The notes beneath the pieces are model-generated. The model worked only from the letters and a program-made list of their open reading frames with translations, ran no database searches and was not told the origin of the DNA. A stretch of 64,000 nt of DNA, from positions 1,095,453 through 1,159,452 of the forward strand of contig CAVSCE010000008.1 in NCBI GenBank assembly GCA_963726375.1, given 5' to 3'. Positions 10,403 to 20,135 of the stretch are shown here, piece after piece; the stretch's first letter is position 1, and every line of letters starts with the position of its first letter. Source of the stretch: UTCFX2 sp963726375. GTDB taxonomy: Bacteria; Chloroflexota; Anaerolineae; Anaerolineales; UBA4823. The position numbers and the translations under genes are program-made.

Positions 10403-11044
10403 TCATTTTTTTAAAGCCGGCGCAAGATCTTTGCCGGAGAGCCGATCACCTGGACTCCATCGGGGACGTCTTCCAGGACGAGCGAGCCGGCGCTGACAAA
10501 GGAATTCTCGCCGATCTCTCTGCCGTCCACCACAACCGCCCCAATCCCTATCCTGTGTGCGGGCGCCGATTTTCACGGAGCTGGCGATATTTGCACCAGG
10601 GCTGATAGTCGTAAAATCACCGACCTGAAGATGATGCCCGAGCAGCGCTCCGCGGCTGACGATGACATGCTGTCCCAGCCGGACATGAGCCGCGATCACA
10701 GCGCCCGGAAAGATGATCGATCCTGTTTCAATTACAGCCGATGGAGAGATGATCGCCTTCGGGTGCAGCAACTTTGTGAATTGAATGCCTTGCTCGGTGG
10801 CTTGCTGGATGAAAATTTCACGGCGAGGCGAGCCAACCGCACAAACGGCTTTCACTGTCTCCGCCAGGCTGCCGATCTCGTCGATCCAGAACACCGGCAA
10901 TCCCTCCACCAGCTTTTCGCAGCGCCGCCGGTCGACGCCTTCAACAAAGCCGGTTAGCTGCCAGTTTGGGATCTGGCAAGCCAGATCCGCAATTTCCTCC
11001 GCGTAGTGCCCGGCTCCGAGTATGATAACAGGTTGGGATTCCAT
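10403..11044 (-). CDS. PglD/NeuD-like sugar acyltransferase (left-handed beta-helix), frameshifted
   Basis: The N-terminal Rossmann-like domain (PVIILGAGHYAEEIADLAC) binds the UDP-sugar in PglD/NeuD proteins. It is followed by hexapeptide repeats (AIISPSAVIETGSIIFPGAV, HVIVSRGALLGHHLQVGD), with the catalytic-type histidine in LLGHH. A shift near 10560 joins to a last part reading IGENSFVSAGSLVLEDV and GSPAKI, the usual end of the beta-helix. The start ATG at 11044 fits because the carrier protein gene stops at 11053. Directly downstream of the carrier protein, it may take its acyl group from that protein instead of from acetyl-CoA (inference). Confidence 0.75.
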   Translation of the reverse strand: MESQPVIILGAGHYAEEIADLACQIPNWQLTGFVEGVDRRRCEKLVEGLPVFWIDEIGSLAETVKAVCAVGSPRREIFIQQATEQGIQFTKLLHPKAIISPSAVIETGSIIFPGAVIAAHVRLGQHVIVSRGALLGHHLQVGDFTTISPGANIASSVKIGARTQDRDWGGCGGRQRDRREFLCQRRLARPGRRPRWSPGDRLSGKDLAPALKK

Positions 11045-11052
11045 TCGTTTTG

Positions 11053-11262
11053 TTACCCCGCGCAAGTCAGCCTGTCCAGCATAGCCGCCTGCGATTTTAT
11101 TGTTCCGGCGTCGCTCAGATCGAGCAGGCTGACTTTGAGCTTAAACTCCTCTTCCACGCTCAGCGCCAGCTGCAGCATCAGCAGCGAGTCGCCCCCCAGC
11201 TCGGTGAAGGTTTGCCGGATGCTCACCTGCTCGATCCCCAGGGTCCGGCGCCAGATTTCCAC
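11053..11262 (-). CDS. Acyl/peptidyl carrier protein (free-standing)
   Basis: A 69-residue carrier domain with the 4'-phosphopantetheine site LGGDSLLMLQL, the serine at about residue 26, followed by helix III with VEEEF. The LGGDS form is more typical of peptidyl/aryl carrier domains of NRPS-like systems than of fatty acid AcpP (DSLD/DSLM). A GTG start is used here; an ATG further up lies in another frame. It sits between an adenylate-forming enzyme and a sugar acyltransferase, an arrangement that suggests the ligase loads it and the acyltransferase unloads it onto a sugar. Confidence 0.8.
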   Translation of the reverse strand: MEIWRRTLGIEQVSIRQTFTELGGDSLLMLQLALSVEEEFKLKVSLLDLSDAGTIKSQAAMLDRLTCAG

Positions 11263-11311
11263 AAGCCGGTGTTCCGTGCGGCTGCGTGGGGCAGCATGCG
11301 GCTGCGGAGCT

Positions 11312-12876
11312 TCAGCTTGATGGATTTAGATCTGCAGACGTTAAACCCAGCTTTTCCGCCAACCCGATGCGCTGTAATTTTCCAGTCGATCCCTTGGGTA
11401 TCTCATCAAGGATCAAGATTCGCCGCGGCACTTTGAAATCGACCAGACGGGTGGAAGCGAAGATGCGCAGGTCTCGTTCGGTTGTGCGCCTGTCACGCAG
11501 AACGACCGCCGCAGCGACCTGCTCGCCCAGGAGGGGGTCGGGCACGGCGAAGGTCAGCGCCTGATACACAGCCGGATGATCCAGCAGCACTTCGTCGATC
11601 TCACGCGGCGAGATCTTCTCCCCGGCGCGGTTGATGATCTCTTTCAGGCGGCCGGTGATATAGAGGTAACCCTGCTCGTCGATCGTTCCCTGGTCGCCGG
11701 TCCGAAACCAGCCATCGGTAAAGGCTTTTGCGTTGGCGAGCGGGTTGTTGAGGTATCCTGAAGTTACGTTCGGGCCGCGGATCACGATTTCGCCTTTCAT
11801 CCCGGCAGGTTGAAAATCTCCGCTGTCTTCTGCCATGATGCGCACCTGCGGACCGGAGGGCAGGCCCACTGAGCCGGGCTTGCGCTCCAGCGGCGGGAGC
11901 GGGTTGCAGGTCATCTGGTGAGCGGCCTCCGTCATCCCGTACGCTTCGACCACCGGGGCTCGAAATGTCCGCTCGAGATCCGCCATGACCTGGGGCGGCA
12001 GGGACGAGGAGCAGGAGCGGATGAATCGGAGCGGGGAGCGTGCGAGGATATCTTTGTAAGCCTCGGCGCGACCGAGGATCGCCTGGTGCATCGTCGGCAC
12101 CGCGGTATACCAGGTCGGCTTGAATTCATCAAGCCAGCCGAAAAACTGGATGATATTGAAACCAGGAGAGCAGACCAGGCTTCCGCCGGCTGCCAGCGTG
12201 GCGAGCAACGCCGCTGCAAGCCCATGGATATGGAATAGCGGCATGATATTCAGGCAGCGGTCTTGCGGGGTCAGCTGAAGCCAATCGAGGATGGACTCCG
12301 CCGAGCAGCACAAATTCGCATGGCTGAGCGGGACCAGCTTGGGACGGGAGGTCGTCCCGGAGGTATGCAGGACCAGGGCGATATCCTCGCTGGTGGCTGG
12401 GTCTGGCTGAACCGGGCTTTTTCCCCCTGGCAGGTGCAGCTCAAACCGGCCGGCAGGGCTCTTCAGGAGAGGCTGCAGCTCGATAATCGGGATGTTTAGA
12501 GCACGGGCAGCGGCTGAGGCCGGGGTTTCGATCCCGGATTGCACGATCAAGGCTGCTGCCTGCAGGTCGGAGAGGTAGAATTCGAACTCCTCCAACCGGT
12601 AGCCCGGGTTCAGCGGGGCGCTGACCGCTGCGGAAGCCGCAGCCAGGAAGGCGGCAGCCATCTCCGGTCCGTTCGGCAGCACGATCGCGATCGGTATCCC
12701 GGCGGCCGATCCCGGCGGAGCTGAGCTGAGCTGCGGCCTCATTGACCTGTTCGATGCAATCCGGCATAGCTGAGCGGGGTTCTACCGGGAGCAAGCAGCG
12801 CGGTTGATTCGGGCAATTTTTTGGCCTGATTTGCTACAATTTCAAATATCGTTGAAAAAGATCTTCCCTTTTTCAT
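11312..12876 (-). CDS. Adenylate-forming acyl/aryl ligase (AMP-dependent synthetase), frameshifted at N-terminus
   Basis: The core frame carries LVLHTSGTTSRPKLVPLSH (P-loop A3), EAYGMTEAAH (A5), GWFRTGDQGTIDEQGYLYI (A7), GRLKEIINRAGEKISP (A8) and PKGSTGKLQR with the catalytic A10 lysine, so the ligase is complete. The N-terminal 45 residues lie in another frame (SFSTIFEIVANQAKKLPEST, RTPLSYAGLH) with shifts near 12750 and 12690. The start is the ATG at 12876, preceded by GGTGA; an alternative is 12888. It would activate a carboxylic acid as acyl-AMP and pass it to CoA or, given its neighbour, to the carrier protein at 11053. Substrate unknown. Confidence 0.82.
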
Positions 12877-12982
12877 TTCGTCACCCATATATTTGGGGTC
12901 TCATTCTCATTCCTGTGCATGATAGATATTCATATAATAATTGTATGTGATGCAGATGATGCTTACGACTGGCTGGCTCAGC

Positions 12983-13540
12983 TCAGCGCTCATACGCTTC
13001 TATGATTTTTACGAATTCATCATGCAAGATGGCATAAACAACCAGGTTATGAATACTGCCCATTCTTGTAGACCGCATCCCTGAGAAACCCCTCTTCTTT
13101 GAAACCACATTTTTGTGCTAAATTCCGCGAGCCGTATTGGTTTCTAATATTCGGCAATAGATCGTATGGATGCATCTTTCGAAAAACCCGAAACCCAAAA
13201 TTTGAAGAACAGCCTCGGTTGCATAACCTTTTCCCCACATCTTCTTTATCCCCAATCATCAAGCCGAAACAGCGTTTCTGTTAATCAAATCGAAATCTAT
13301 CAGACTGACAATCCCAATGGTTTGGGAATTTTCGTGCAGGCAGACTGCAAGCTTGACGGAATCCTGGCTGAGAATTGTATCCTCAATCCACTTTTTCTCA
13401 TATTCAGGGGAAACAAAGTATTTTGGACCAACTACTGTCGACCAAATTTCATCGTCATTGTGCCATTTTAGAGTTGTATGATAATCATCCGTTTGAAAAG
13501 CTCGAAGATACGTCCGGAATTTGATCATAATTTCCTTCAA
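12983..13540 (-). CDS. GNAT N-acetyltransferase, paralogue of 9768-10298, frameshifted
   Basis: The first frame matches the GNAT at 9768 nearly residue for residue (KFRTYLRAF, KWHNDDEIWSTVVGPKYFVS), with ends shifted near 13260. The middle and end (LAQKCGFKEEGFLRDAVYKNGQY, then NLVVYAILHDEFVKIIEAYE) lie in two further frames, with a last shift near 13050. The stop is TGA at 12983-12985. The acetyl-CoA loop region at about 13200-13260 is damaged, so activity cannot be judged; the breaks look like sequencing indels. Likely role: N-acetylation of an amino sugar. Confidence 0.7.
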
Positions 13541-13566
13541 TCATGGTTATAACAATTCAGGAGAAT

Positions 13567-14485
13567 TCACCCGCCCGGTAGATCGGGAAATAGGCAGATC
13601 CGGCTATTCCCTTTTGCTCTGGCAAGTGCGGTGTATTTTTCCTGATCTAAAATGCGACCGCAGAAATAGACCGGCCGTGTGCCGGTGGCCCAACCTTGTT
13701 TGAACATTGCCAATCCGTCATTATTGTTTTGGTCCAGACCTGCTCCAGCCCCAAGATCGATCCATCTGACTTTCTCTGCGAAAATATTGAAATGAAACCC
13801 ACTTGACGGCATACGGAGCGCCCAACGCATAACCCTCATCCGTAAATGCGGCCAGATGAGCATACGCAACATCATTTTGCAGGTAATAGATATCCCCCCC
13901 TACGATTTCCCCATTATGCAGCACCCGAAAATATACGACACCTGGAACCTGCAATTGTTTTTCAAAAACCGCCCTGGAGAAGCGCCGCATCCCCTGGATC
14001 TGGTGTCTTTTCACGAGGAACTCATAAAGACGAGTCCACTCTTCAGCACATTCCAGCGGATCCAGGCAGGGTTCCACATTGACATTTCTCAAGGCTTTGC
14101 GGGCGTTTTTGCGGTGCCCTTTGGAAACGATCTTCTCAATGGGCATCGACAAATCCGTCACAAAATGCTCTTTATAGCGGAAAAACACATCAAAATGTGG
14201 TTTCAGGTCTTCTTCCGTGAAACTGCCAAAAGGGTCGGTCACCAGCGCCAGGCTGACCAGCTGGCCGTCCAACTGCTCCAGGTCTGCCTGAAGGAGCGAC
14301 CAGTCCTGGCAGCAAAACAGCGGGTACAATCCCATTGCATCGCGGTGGGAAGCCCCGTGAATATCACGTTCAAGGATCCAGCCTCCGCATGCTGGGAGCT
14401 CCCGGGCGATGCCGAATTCCGCAAATGATGCGGCATATCGAGGATGCAGGTAGCCGGTGGGTTGAATCACATCAATGGAGCGCAA
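13567..14485 (-). CDS. FemAB/BioF2-like GNAT acyltransferase, frameshifted
   Basis: A protein of about 305 residues with the FemAB-like double-GNAT pattern: GLYPLFCC, then KIVSKGHRKNARKAL and EEWTRLYEFLVKRHQIQGM, followed by VVYFRVLHNGEIVGGDIYYLQ and AHLAAFTDEGYALGAPYAVKW. A shift near 13790 leads to WIDLGAGAGLD and a tail stopping at 13567. The frame opens with TTG; no ATG is in frame after the upstream stop. FemAB relatives transfer amino acids or acyl groups from tRNA or CoA to peptidoglycan or sugars. Here it neighbours ATP-grasp and carrier-protein genes, so decoration of a glycan with an acyl or aminoacyl group is likely (inference). Confidence 0.68.
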
Positions 14486-14553
14486 TCATTATCATCATAA
14501 GAAATATGAATGAATATATAAATAAAAGAAAGGCGACACTATAAGATTTCACC

Positions 14554-15668
14554 TTAACGCCTGTTTTTTTCCCTAACCAATTCTAAGAAGAAATCCTTTA
14601 ACAATTCATTCCTATAAATTGGACAAAAAAATTGGTAGGTCCCTAATCCTTGGTGAGAATTTATCTCAAATATCTTGAATCCATCCTCAGTAACAGCGAG
14701 ATCATATGCCATATATATTAATTGTGGTATATAACTGCTGATCTCGATTATTTTCTCCCTGACCAAACTCCAGAACGGAACGACACCTTCAAGCAAAACC
14801 CTTGTATCTGGATGAACCTTATATTCAATTACCTTGCTGTTTTCAAGGATATATCCGTGTGTAAAAACTCCTGTTTCGATATTCACCGGACAGGTAACCC
14901 CCCCAGATGTGACATGATCAATTACCCCTGACTTATTTGTTCCAAAATGTAATGTGGAGCTGACCATTTTCGGAGGCTGATTTCTTTCCCTGACAATCGT
15001 GATACGTAATCTACTAGGAGTATCCCCCAGATTGTGCCTAAAATACTGTTAGTGCTTACGTATTCGGTGATTAAATAGCCTCCAAATTTCTTTTGAAGCC
15101 ATTCTTTCAATAATAGCTCGATTTCATTTTCTGAAGATAATTTATTATTTTGATAGAATCTATTGTCGAGGTAAGCTAATTTAAAAAAACCTTCTCCATA
15201 TGAGCCGGATATTAATTTCGCGGCCAAGAACTGTTTTTCCTTGAGCAAATTTATGATACCAGGGATTGATCCCTCAATGCCGGCCGGACAATCCGTTAAC
15301 CGCAGGATTTCATTCCCTTTGATTTGAAAATAATACTCTGGAAGATATTCAGAATAAGGCTGCAAGATATATTTCAACGTCAGCTTATCATCGATCCATT
15401 TGCTGAACGCTCCATTGATCGGATGCAATCTATAATAGTCAAAATCGGGCAAATAATCCCGATAATTCTCATCCGTCAATCCGTACATAACAACTTTATT
15501 GGATAGAAACCCCCGTTTATGAGCCCAAATTTTTTGTTTAAGGGTTGTGTCTTTATTTTTAGTTAAATCATCAAATCGCAGTTTTACTGCCAAATCTGCA
15601 AAATAAGGGGAGTATCCACGCAACTGCAGGATCTTTGCAAGCAATTTACGAATGGATTTTTTTATCAT
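14554..15668 (-). CDS. Sugar-transfer-associated ATP-grasp enzyme (copy 2), frameshifted
   Basis: The protein opens MIKKSIRKLLAKILQLRGYS from the ATG at 15668, with GGTGA just upstream. It shows NYRDYLPDFDYYRLHPING and FLAAKLISGSYGEGFFKLAY (ATP-lid/glycine region), and later FKIFEINSHQGLGTYQ, the metal-binding E-x-N-x-H end motif of the PF14397-type family. A shift near 15030 splits the protein. Such enzymes occur in capsule loci and are thought to ligate a carboxyl group to an amine on a sugar. The neighbour at 15682 is a tandem paralogue, with 13 bases between them. The genes are AT-rich compared with those after 19 kb. Confidence 0.75.
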
Positions 15669-15681
15669 GTCACCTGCTGCT

Positions 15682-16813
15682 CTATCTGGTCGTTCTTGCC
15701 GTCTTATCTTCAAGCAAATTGAGAAAGAAACTTTTACAAGCCGGATCGGTCAATAGCGGATCGTAAGATTGAAAATAGGTGATGCCCTGGTGAGAATTGA
15801 TCTCGATGATCTTAAAGCCATCATCTGTAATGATGATATCAAAACCCAAATATCTGACTTGAGGTATGGTACAGCATATCTCAATAATTTTTTCATTGAT
15901 CAAACCCCAAAATGGAATAATCCCTTCAACCAGCGCATTTGTATCGGGATGGTACCTGCAGTCGATCCATTTTCTGTTTTTGGTATCGAGGATTCTTGCG
16001 TCTGAAAAAAAGCCCGATATTATATCAACCTTACAGGTTACCCCTTCACTTGCTGCGTTATCGACAACACCAGTTTTCTTCGATCCAAATCTCCAATAAG
16101 ACCTTACGATCTTTGGGGTTTGACCCCGCTCCCTGATGACCATGATTCGCAAGGTGTTTGGCGTTTCGCTCCAGATTCTACCCAGCTCCTTGTTTCCGCT
16201 TAGATACTCTGTGATCAGGTACGAGCCGCTATTTTTCTGCACCCATTTATTCAACAATGTCTCCAGCTCGTGAGCGGAGCAGGATCTGTTGTTCATGAAG
16301 TATTCATTCTTGACCCAGGCCAGTTTTGTAAAACCTTCGCCATCAGAGCCGGCTATTAATTTTGCTGCCAGGAAATGCTTTTCTTTGAGTAACAGAATAA
16401 TATCTTCGATTGATTGACCATATCCTGGCGGACAGTCCATCAGTCGAAGGATTTCATTCCTGCAAAGCTGATAATAATACTCGGGAAGATATTTGGAAAA
16501 TGGCTGCAGGATATATTTCATCGTCAGCTTATCATCTATCCAATGGCTGAAATCGCGGTTGATAGGATGCAGTCTGTAATAATCGAAATCAGGCAAAAAA
16601 TCTCGATAGTTTTCATCCGTCAATCCATACAGTGAAATCTTACCTGATAAAAACCCCCTTTTTTGAGCCCAGATTTTTTGGGAAAGCGTTGTGTTTCTGT
16701 TCTTAGTGAAATCATCGAATCGCATTTTTAACGACCCGATCTGCGAAATATGATGAATATCCACACGACTGCAAGATCTTCGCAAGCATTTTGCGGATGG
16801 ATTTTTTAATCAT
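15682..16813 (-). CDS. Sugar-transfer-associated ATP-grasp enzyme (copy 1)
   Basis: The start ATG at 16813 gives MIKKSIRKMLAKILQSCGYS, the same opening as the next gene. One extra A in a run near 16728 shifts the frame, then a continuous reading runs to the stop at 15682. Motifs are NYRDFLPDFDYYRLHPIN, FLAAKLIAGSDGEGFTKL, LRIMVIRERGQTPK and FKIIEINSHQGITYF, covering the ATP-binding lid and the E-x-N metal site. Length is about 376 residues. With copy 2 it forms a tandem pair, so the two may add two different groups, or the same group to two positions. Substrate unknown. Confidence 0.77.
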
Positions 16814-16918
16814 ATCTCTTGGTGCTCGATCTGATATGGTTTCGTCTTATTCTGGCTTAGATAAATGTGAGCGTTGAACCAGGGATTTTCCAGGCTGCCT
16901 ATTTTTAATCTGCAGACT

Positions 16919-18049
16919 TCAACCGATCTCTCCACCTTTCAGCGTAGAGTTAATATCAGCACAAATCCTGATGATCTCGGTTTCTTTCAATTCTGGATAG
17001 AACGGCAAGCAGAGGATTCGAGCGGCCGCGTCTTCAGCGACCGGCATGCCGCGCTGTTTGAGGTAAGGAAGGGTGCTCAGCGCTGGAAAGAAATAGCGCC
17101 TGGGGAATATATTATGATTATTCAGGATCTCTTTGGACGCCAGGAGGGATCTTTCAGATGGGAACAGGAGCGGATAGTAGGCGAAGTTATATTCTGTGCC
17201 GGGTCTCTTAGCAGGGCGTTGGAAGAAATGCCTTTCCAGGTGGTTGTCGTAAATCTCGCTGACAATTTTCCGTTTTGCTATTAACTCCGGCACTCTGGGC
17301 AAGATGGCAAGACCCATCGCGGCATGCAGCTCCGAATTTTTACCGTTGATCCCGAATCCCCAAAATGCCTCCTGCCCCTTATGCCCGAAATTGCGCATAT
17401 AGCTGATCCGGTGCGCCAGCGCATCGTCATTCGTCACGATTGCGCCGCCCTCTACGGTGTGAAAGAGCTTGGTCGCGTGGAAGCTGAGGGTGGAGATATC
17501 GCCGTGATTCAGCAGCGAATCGCCCTGGTAGCGCACACCAAAGGCATGCGCGGCGTCGTAGATCACTTTCAGGTCGTGCCTGTCCGCGATTTGCTGGATG
17601 CGCTCGACGTGGCAAGGGTGGCCGTAGACATGCACTCCCATGATCGCGGTCGTGCGCGCGGTGATCGCTGCTTCGATCCGATCCGGGTCGATCGTCAGTG
17701 TCTCGGGGTCGATGTCTGCAAAGACGGGCTGGCAGCCTTCCCAAACGATTGTGGACGTGGTGGCAACATAGGAAAAGGGGGTGGTGATGATCTCGCCGTG
17801 CAAATCCAGCGCCTTGATCGCGATCTGGAGGGCGATCGTGCCGTTGCTGACGAAGAAAAGATGCCGGACTCCCAGATACTCTTTGAGCCTGGCTTCGAGC
17901 TCCTGCACCAGAGGTCCGTTGTTCGTGAGCTGATTGGAATCCCAGACGCGCTGAAGGTAGGGCAGGTATTCTTCCAGTGGAGGCAGGTATGTTTTGGTTA
18001 CGTTGATAATTGGAAGGTTTCCAAATGTAGTGGTCAATGATTTTGCCAA
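16919..18049 (-). CDS. DegT/DnrJ/EryC1/StrS-family PLP aminotransferase
   Basis: An intact 376-residue sugar aminotransferase. The internal-aldimine lysine is K194 in SFHATKLFHTVEGGA. Other family marks are FFVSNGTIALQIA (phosphate-binding SNGT), IITTPFSYVATT and VIYDAAHAFGV with the PLP-stacking aspartate. These enzymes move an amino group from glutamate to a keto-sugar nucleotide. The gene overlaps the upstream acyltransferase by 16 bases, and that partner is the kind that N-acylates the amine made here. The keto sugar is unknown. It is one of the few undamaged genes in this part. Confidence 0.9.
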   Translation of the reverse strand: MAKSLTTTFGNLPIINVTKTYLPPLEEYLPYLQRVWDSNQLTNNGPLVQELEARLKEYLGVRHLFFVSNGTIALQIAIKALDLHGEIITTPFSYVATTSTIVWEGCQPVFADIDPETLTIDPDRIEAAITARTTAIMGVHVYGHPCHVERIQQIADRHDLKVIYDAAHAFGVRYQGDSLLNHGDISTLSFHATKLFHTVEGGAIVTNDDALAHRISYMRNFGHKGQEAFWGFGINGKNSELHAAMGLAILPRVPELIAKRKIVSEIYDNHLERHFFQRPAKRPGTEYNFAYYPLLFPSERSLLASKEILNNHNIFPRRYFFPALSTLPYLKQRGMPVAEDAAARILCLPFYPELKETEIIRICADINSTLKGGEIG

Positions 18050-18702
18050 CCTTGTTCACGTGTTTTGATAATTCTTCCTGGATTTCCAACGACTGTTGTA
18101 TTCGGAATCACATCCTGAATTATTGTTGCACCTGCGCCAATAATTGCCCAATGTCCAATTTTCTTGTTCTCAATTATATTGACGCCTGTTCCTATATATG
18201 TGCCATCATCAATATTCACATTTCCTGATATATGTACACCGGGTGCTAGAGTAACAAATTGATGGATAACAGCAGCATGTCCTATGGTACAAGACAGATT
18301 TATATGGACATGGTCTCCGATAATTATCTGGTTCGTAAGTATGCACCCTGCGCAGATGATAATCCCGGTTCCAAAGTCAATCTTCTTAGTCACAACTGCC
18401 GCTGGATGTATTAGATTGCTGAAATCACAGCCGATCTTGGCAGCCCTTTGAATAATCTGAAAACGTAGATGCGAAGACCCTATTGCACAAAAGGCGGAGA
18501 CTTTTCGGGCTCGGTTTTCAAGCCAAGATAAATCTCCAAGAATGGGAAAATCGCAGATGTATGTACCTGGAGTTCCATATTGCTGATCAACAATAAAACC
18601 GAGAAGATTGTAAGAATTACTTTCTTCATTGCAACTTTCAATAACATCAACGACCTCGGTTGCGAAACCTCCTGCGCCAATGATCACAATATCTTGCCTC
18701 AT
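18034..18702 (-). CDS. PglD/NeuD-like sugar N/O-acyltransferase
   Basis: An intact 222-residue protein with an N-terminal nucleotide-sugar binding Rossmann motif (DIVIIGAGGFATEVVDVIE) and a C-terminal left-handed beta-helix of hexapeptide repeats (VVTKKIDFGTGIIICAGCI, LSCTIGHAAVIHQFVTLAPG). The catalytic-type histidine is in TIGHAAVI. The end GNPGRIIKTR is usual for the family. PglD acetylates UDP-4-amino sugars made by a DegT aminotransferase, exactly the gene that follows with a 16-base overlap, so the two probably act as a pair. A second family member is at 10403. Confidence 0.88.
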   Translation of the reverse strand: MRQDIVIIGAGGFATEVVDVIESCNEESNSYNLLGFIVDQQYGTPGTYICDFPILGDLSWLENRARKVSAFCAIGSSHLRFQIIQRAAKIGCDFSNLIHPAAVVTKKIDFGTGIIICAGCILTNQIIIGDHVHINLSCTIGHAAVIHQFVTLAPGVHISGNVNIDDGTYIGTGVNIIENKKIGHWAIIGAGATIIQDVIPNTTVVGNPGRIIKTREQGWQNH

Positions 18703-18866
18703 ATCACTCTCCTGTGATCCTTATACCGAAATTGGAAAAGCTATTGTACTTTTCCGTATCACGATCCAGAGGCAGTAGTAAATAATCGAACGTTTATTAC
18801 CAAAATACTCAATCCAATCCAGAAGATGTTTGATATGCAAGATATATTACAAGTCATTTATACCAA

Positions 18867-20133
18867 CTAAAGATCTTCTCCGATGTACTGTATTTTCCAC
18901 GGCAGCTGCGGTCTCACCGCGCCCGGCTCTTTTCCGTACCAGGACCCTGTCCGCCCTTCCGTTTCAATCATCTCAAAAGACAGCGCATCTTCCAGGGCGT
19001 AGATCACACGGCTGGTGTTTTTCACGATCAACACGGTCACGTTGTACTGGCCGGTGTTGAGAAATTTTGCCGGGATTTTGCAAACGCTGCGGATCAGCCC
19101 TGTCTTTTTTGCCAGATCCCGCCAGCCTGGATAGGCTGCCGATCCCGATGTGAAGGCGACGACCTGGGCTTCGACTTTGAAATGAAATGTGATATGAATT
19201 TGCGAGGCCGGGTCGAATTGCCAGTGCTCGACTCCGACTGAAATCTCGGACTCACGCGGGTAGCTGCCGCCGAGGAGCTCATCCTCACACTCAAGCCACA
19301 CCTTGTGGATCCGGGCGGTATCATTCCCTGGCACGCTTGCAGGATCGTTCCAAATCCGCTCAGATACTTTTGTGGACTGGAGCTGAAGGTACTCTTCAAT
19401 AACATTGGCAGAATGTCCTTCACTCCTCAGAATTCCCTTGTTCGAGCCAGATGGCTTTCGGACACAGGCTGCGCAGCGCGATCAGGTTGTGGCTGACAAA
19501 CAGAACCGTCCGACCTTCTTTGGATACATCACCCATCTTCCCAAGGCATTTCTTCTGGAACTGGCAGTCGCCCACAGCCAGCACTTCATCGACGAGCAAT
19601 ATTTCCGGCTCCAGATGGGCTGCTACCGCAAAAGCCAGCCGGACGTACATCCCGCTTGAGTAGCGCTTGACCGGGGTATCCAGGAACTTCTCGATCTCAG
19701 AGAAGGCGACGATCTCGTCGAACTTGCGCTCGATCTCCACCCTTTTCATCCCCAGGATCGCACCGTTCAAGTAGATATTCTCTCTGTCCGGTCAGCTCGG
19801 GGTGAAAACCGGTGCCGACTTCAAGCAGCGAGCCCACCCGCCCGTGGATCACTGCCCGGCCGCTGGTCGGCTCGGTGATCCTTGTGAGGATCTTCAGCAG
19901 CGTGCTCTTCCCGGCCCCGTTCCGCCCGATAATCCCCAGCACTTCCCCCGGCTGGACCTCGAAAGAGACATCCCTGAGAGCCCAGATGGTTTCATCGGAA
20001 GAAGATCCGGAGGATCTGGCGCCGAAGCGTTAAACCAATCGACCAGGAGATCACGCAGCGTATCGTGGCGCTGCTGCAATCGGCCAATGTGATAAAGTTT
20101 TGAAAGCTGGTCAACAGAGACAGCAGGTTTCAT
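18867..20133 (-). CDS. wzt: Polysaccharide ABC exporter ATPase with Wzt C-terminal carbohydrate-binding domain, frameshifted
   Basis: Pieces in order: VSVDQLSKLYHIG (N-terminus, ATG at 20133), LGIIGRNGAGKSTLLKILTRI (Walker A), KRYSSGMYVRLAFAVAAHL (signature), EILLVDEVLAVGD (Walker B), LFVSHNL (switch His), then the immunoglobulin-like Wzt C-terminal domain (WQFDPASQIHITFHFKV, GQYNVTVLIV). Shifts lie near 20000, 19785, 19425 and 19330. Wzt C-terminal domains recognise the capped end of a finished glycan before export. It follows the permease gene by two bases, so the two subunits are made together. The polymer is therefore probably exported whole, by the ABC route. Confidence 0.85.
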
Positions 20134-20135
20134 AA

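Noticed and set aside
11918..12238. Plus-strand ORFs opposite the adenylate-forming ligase
   Set aside because: They are antisense shadows; the minus strand holds all ligase core motifs in one frame.
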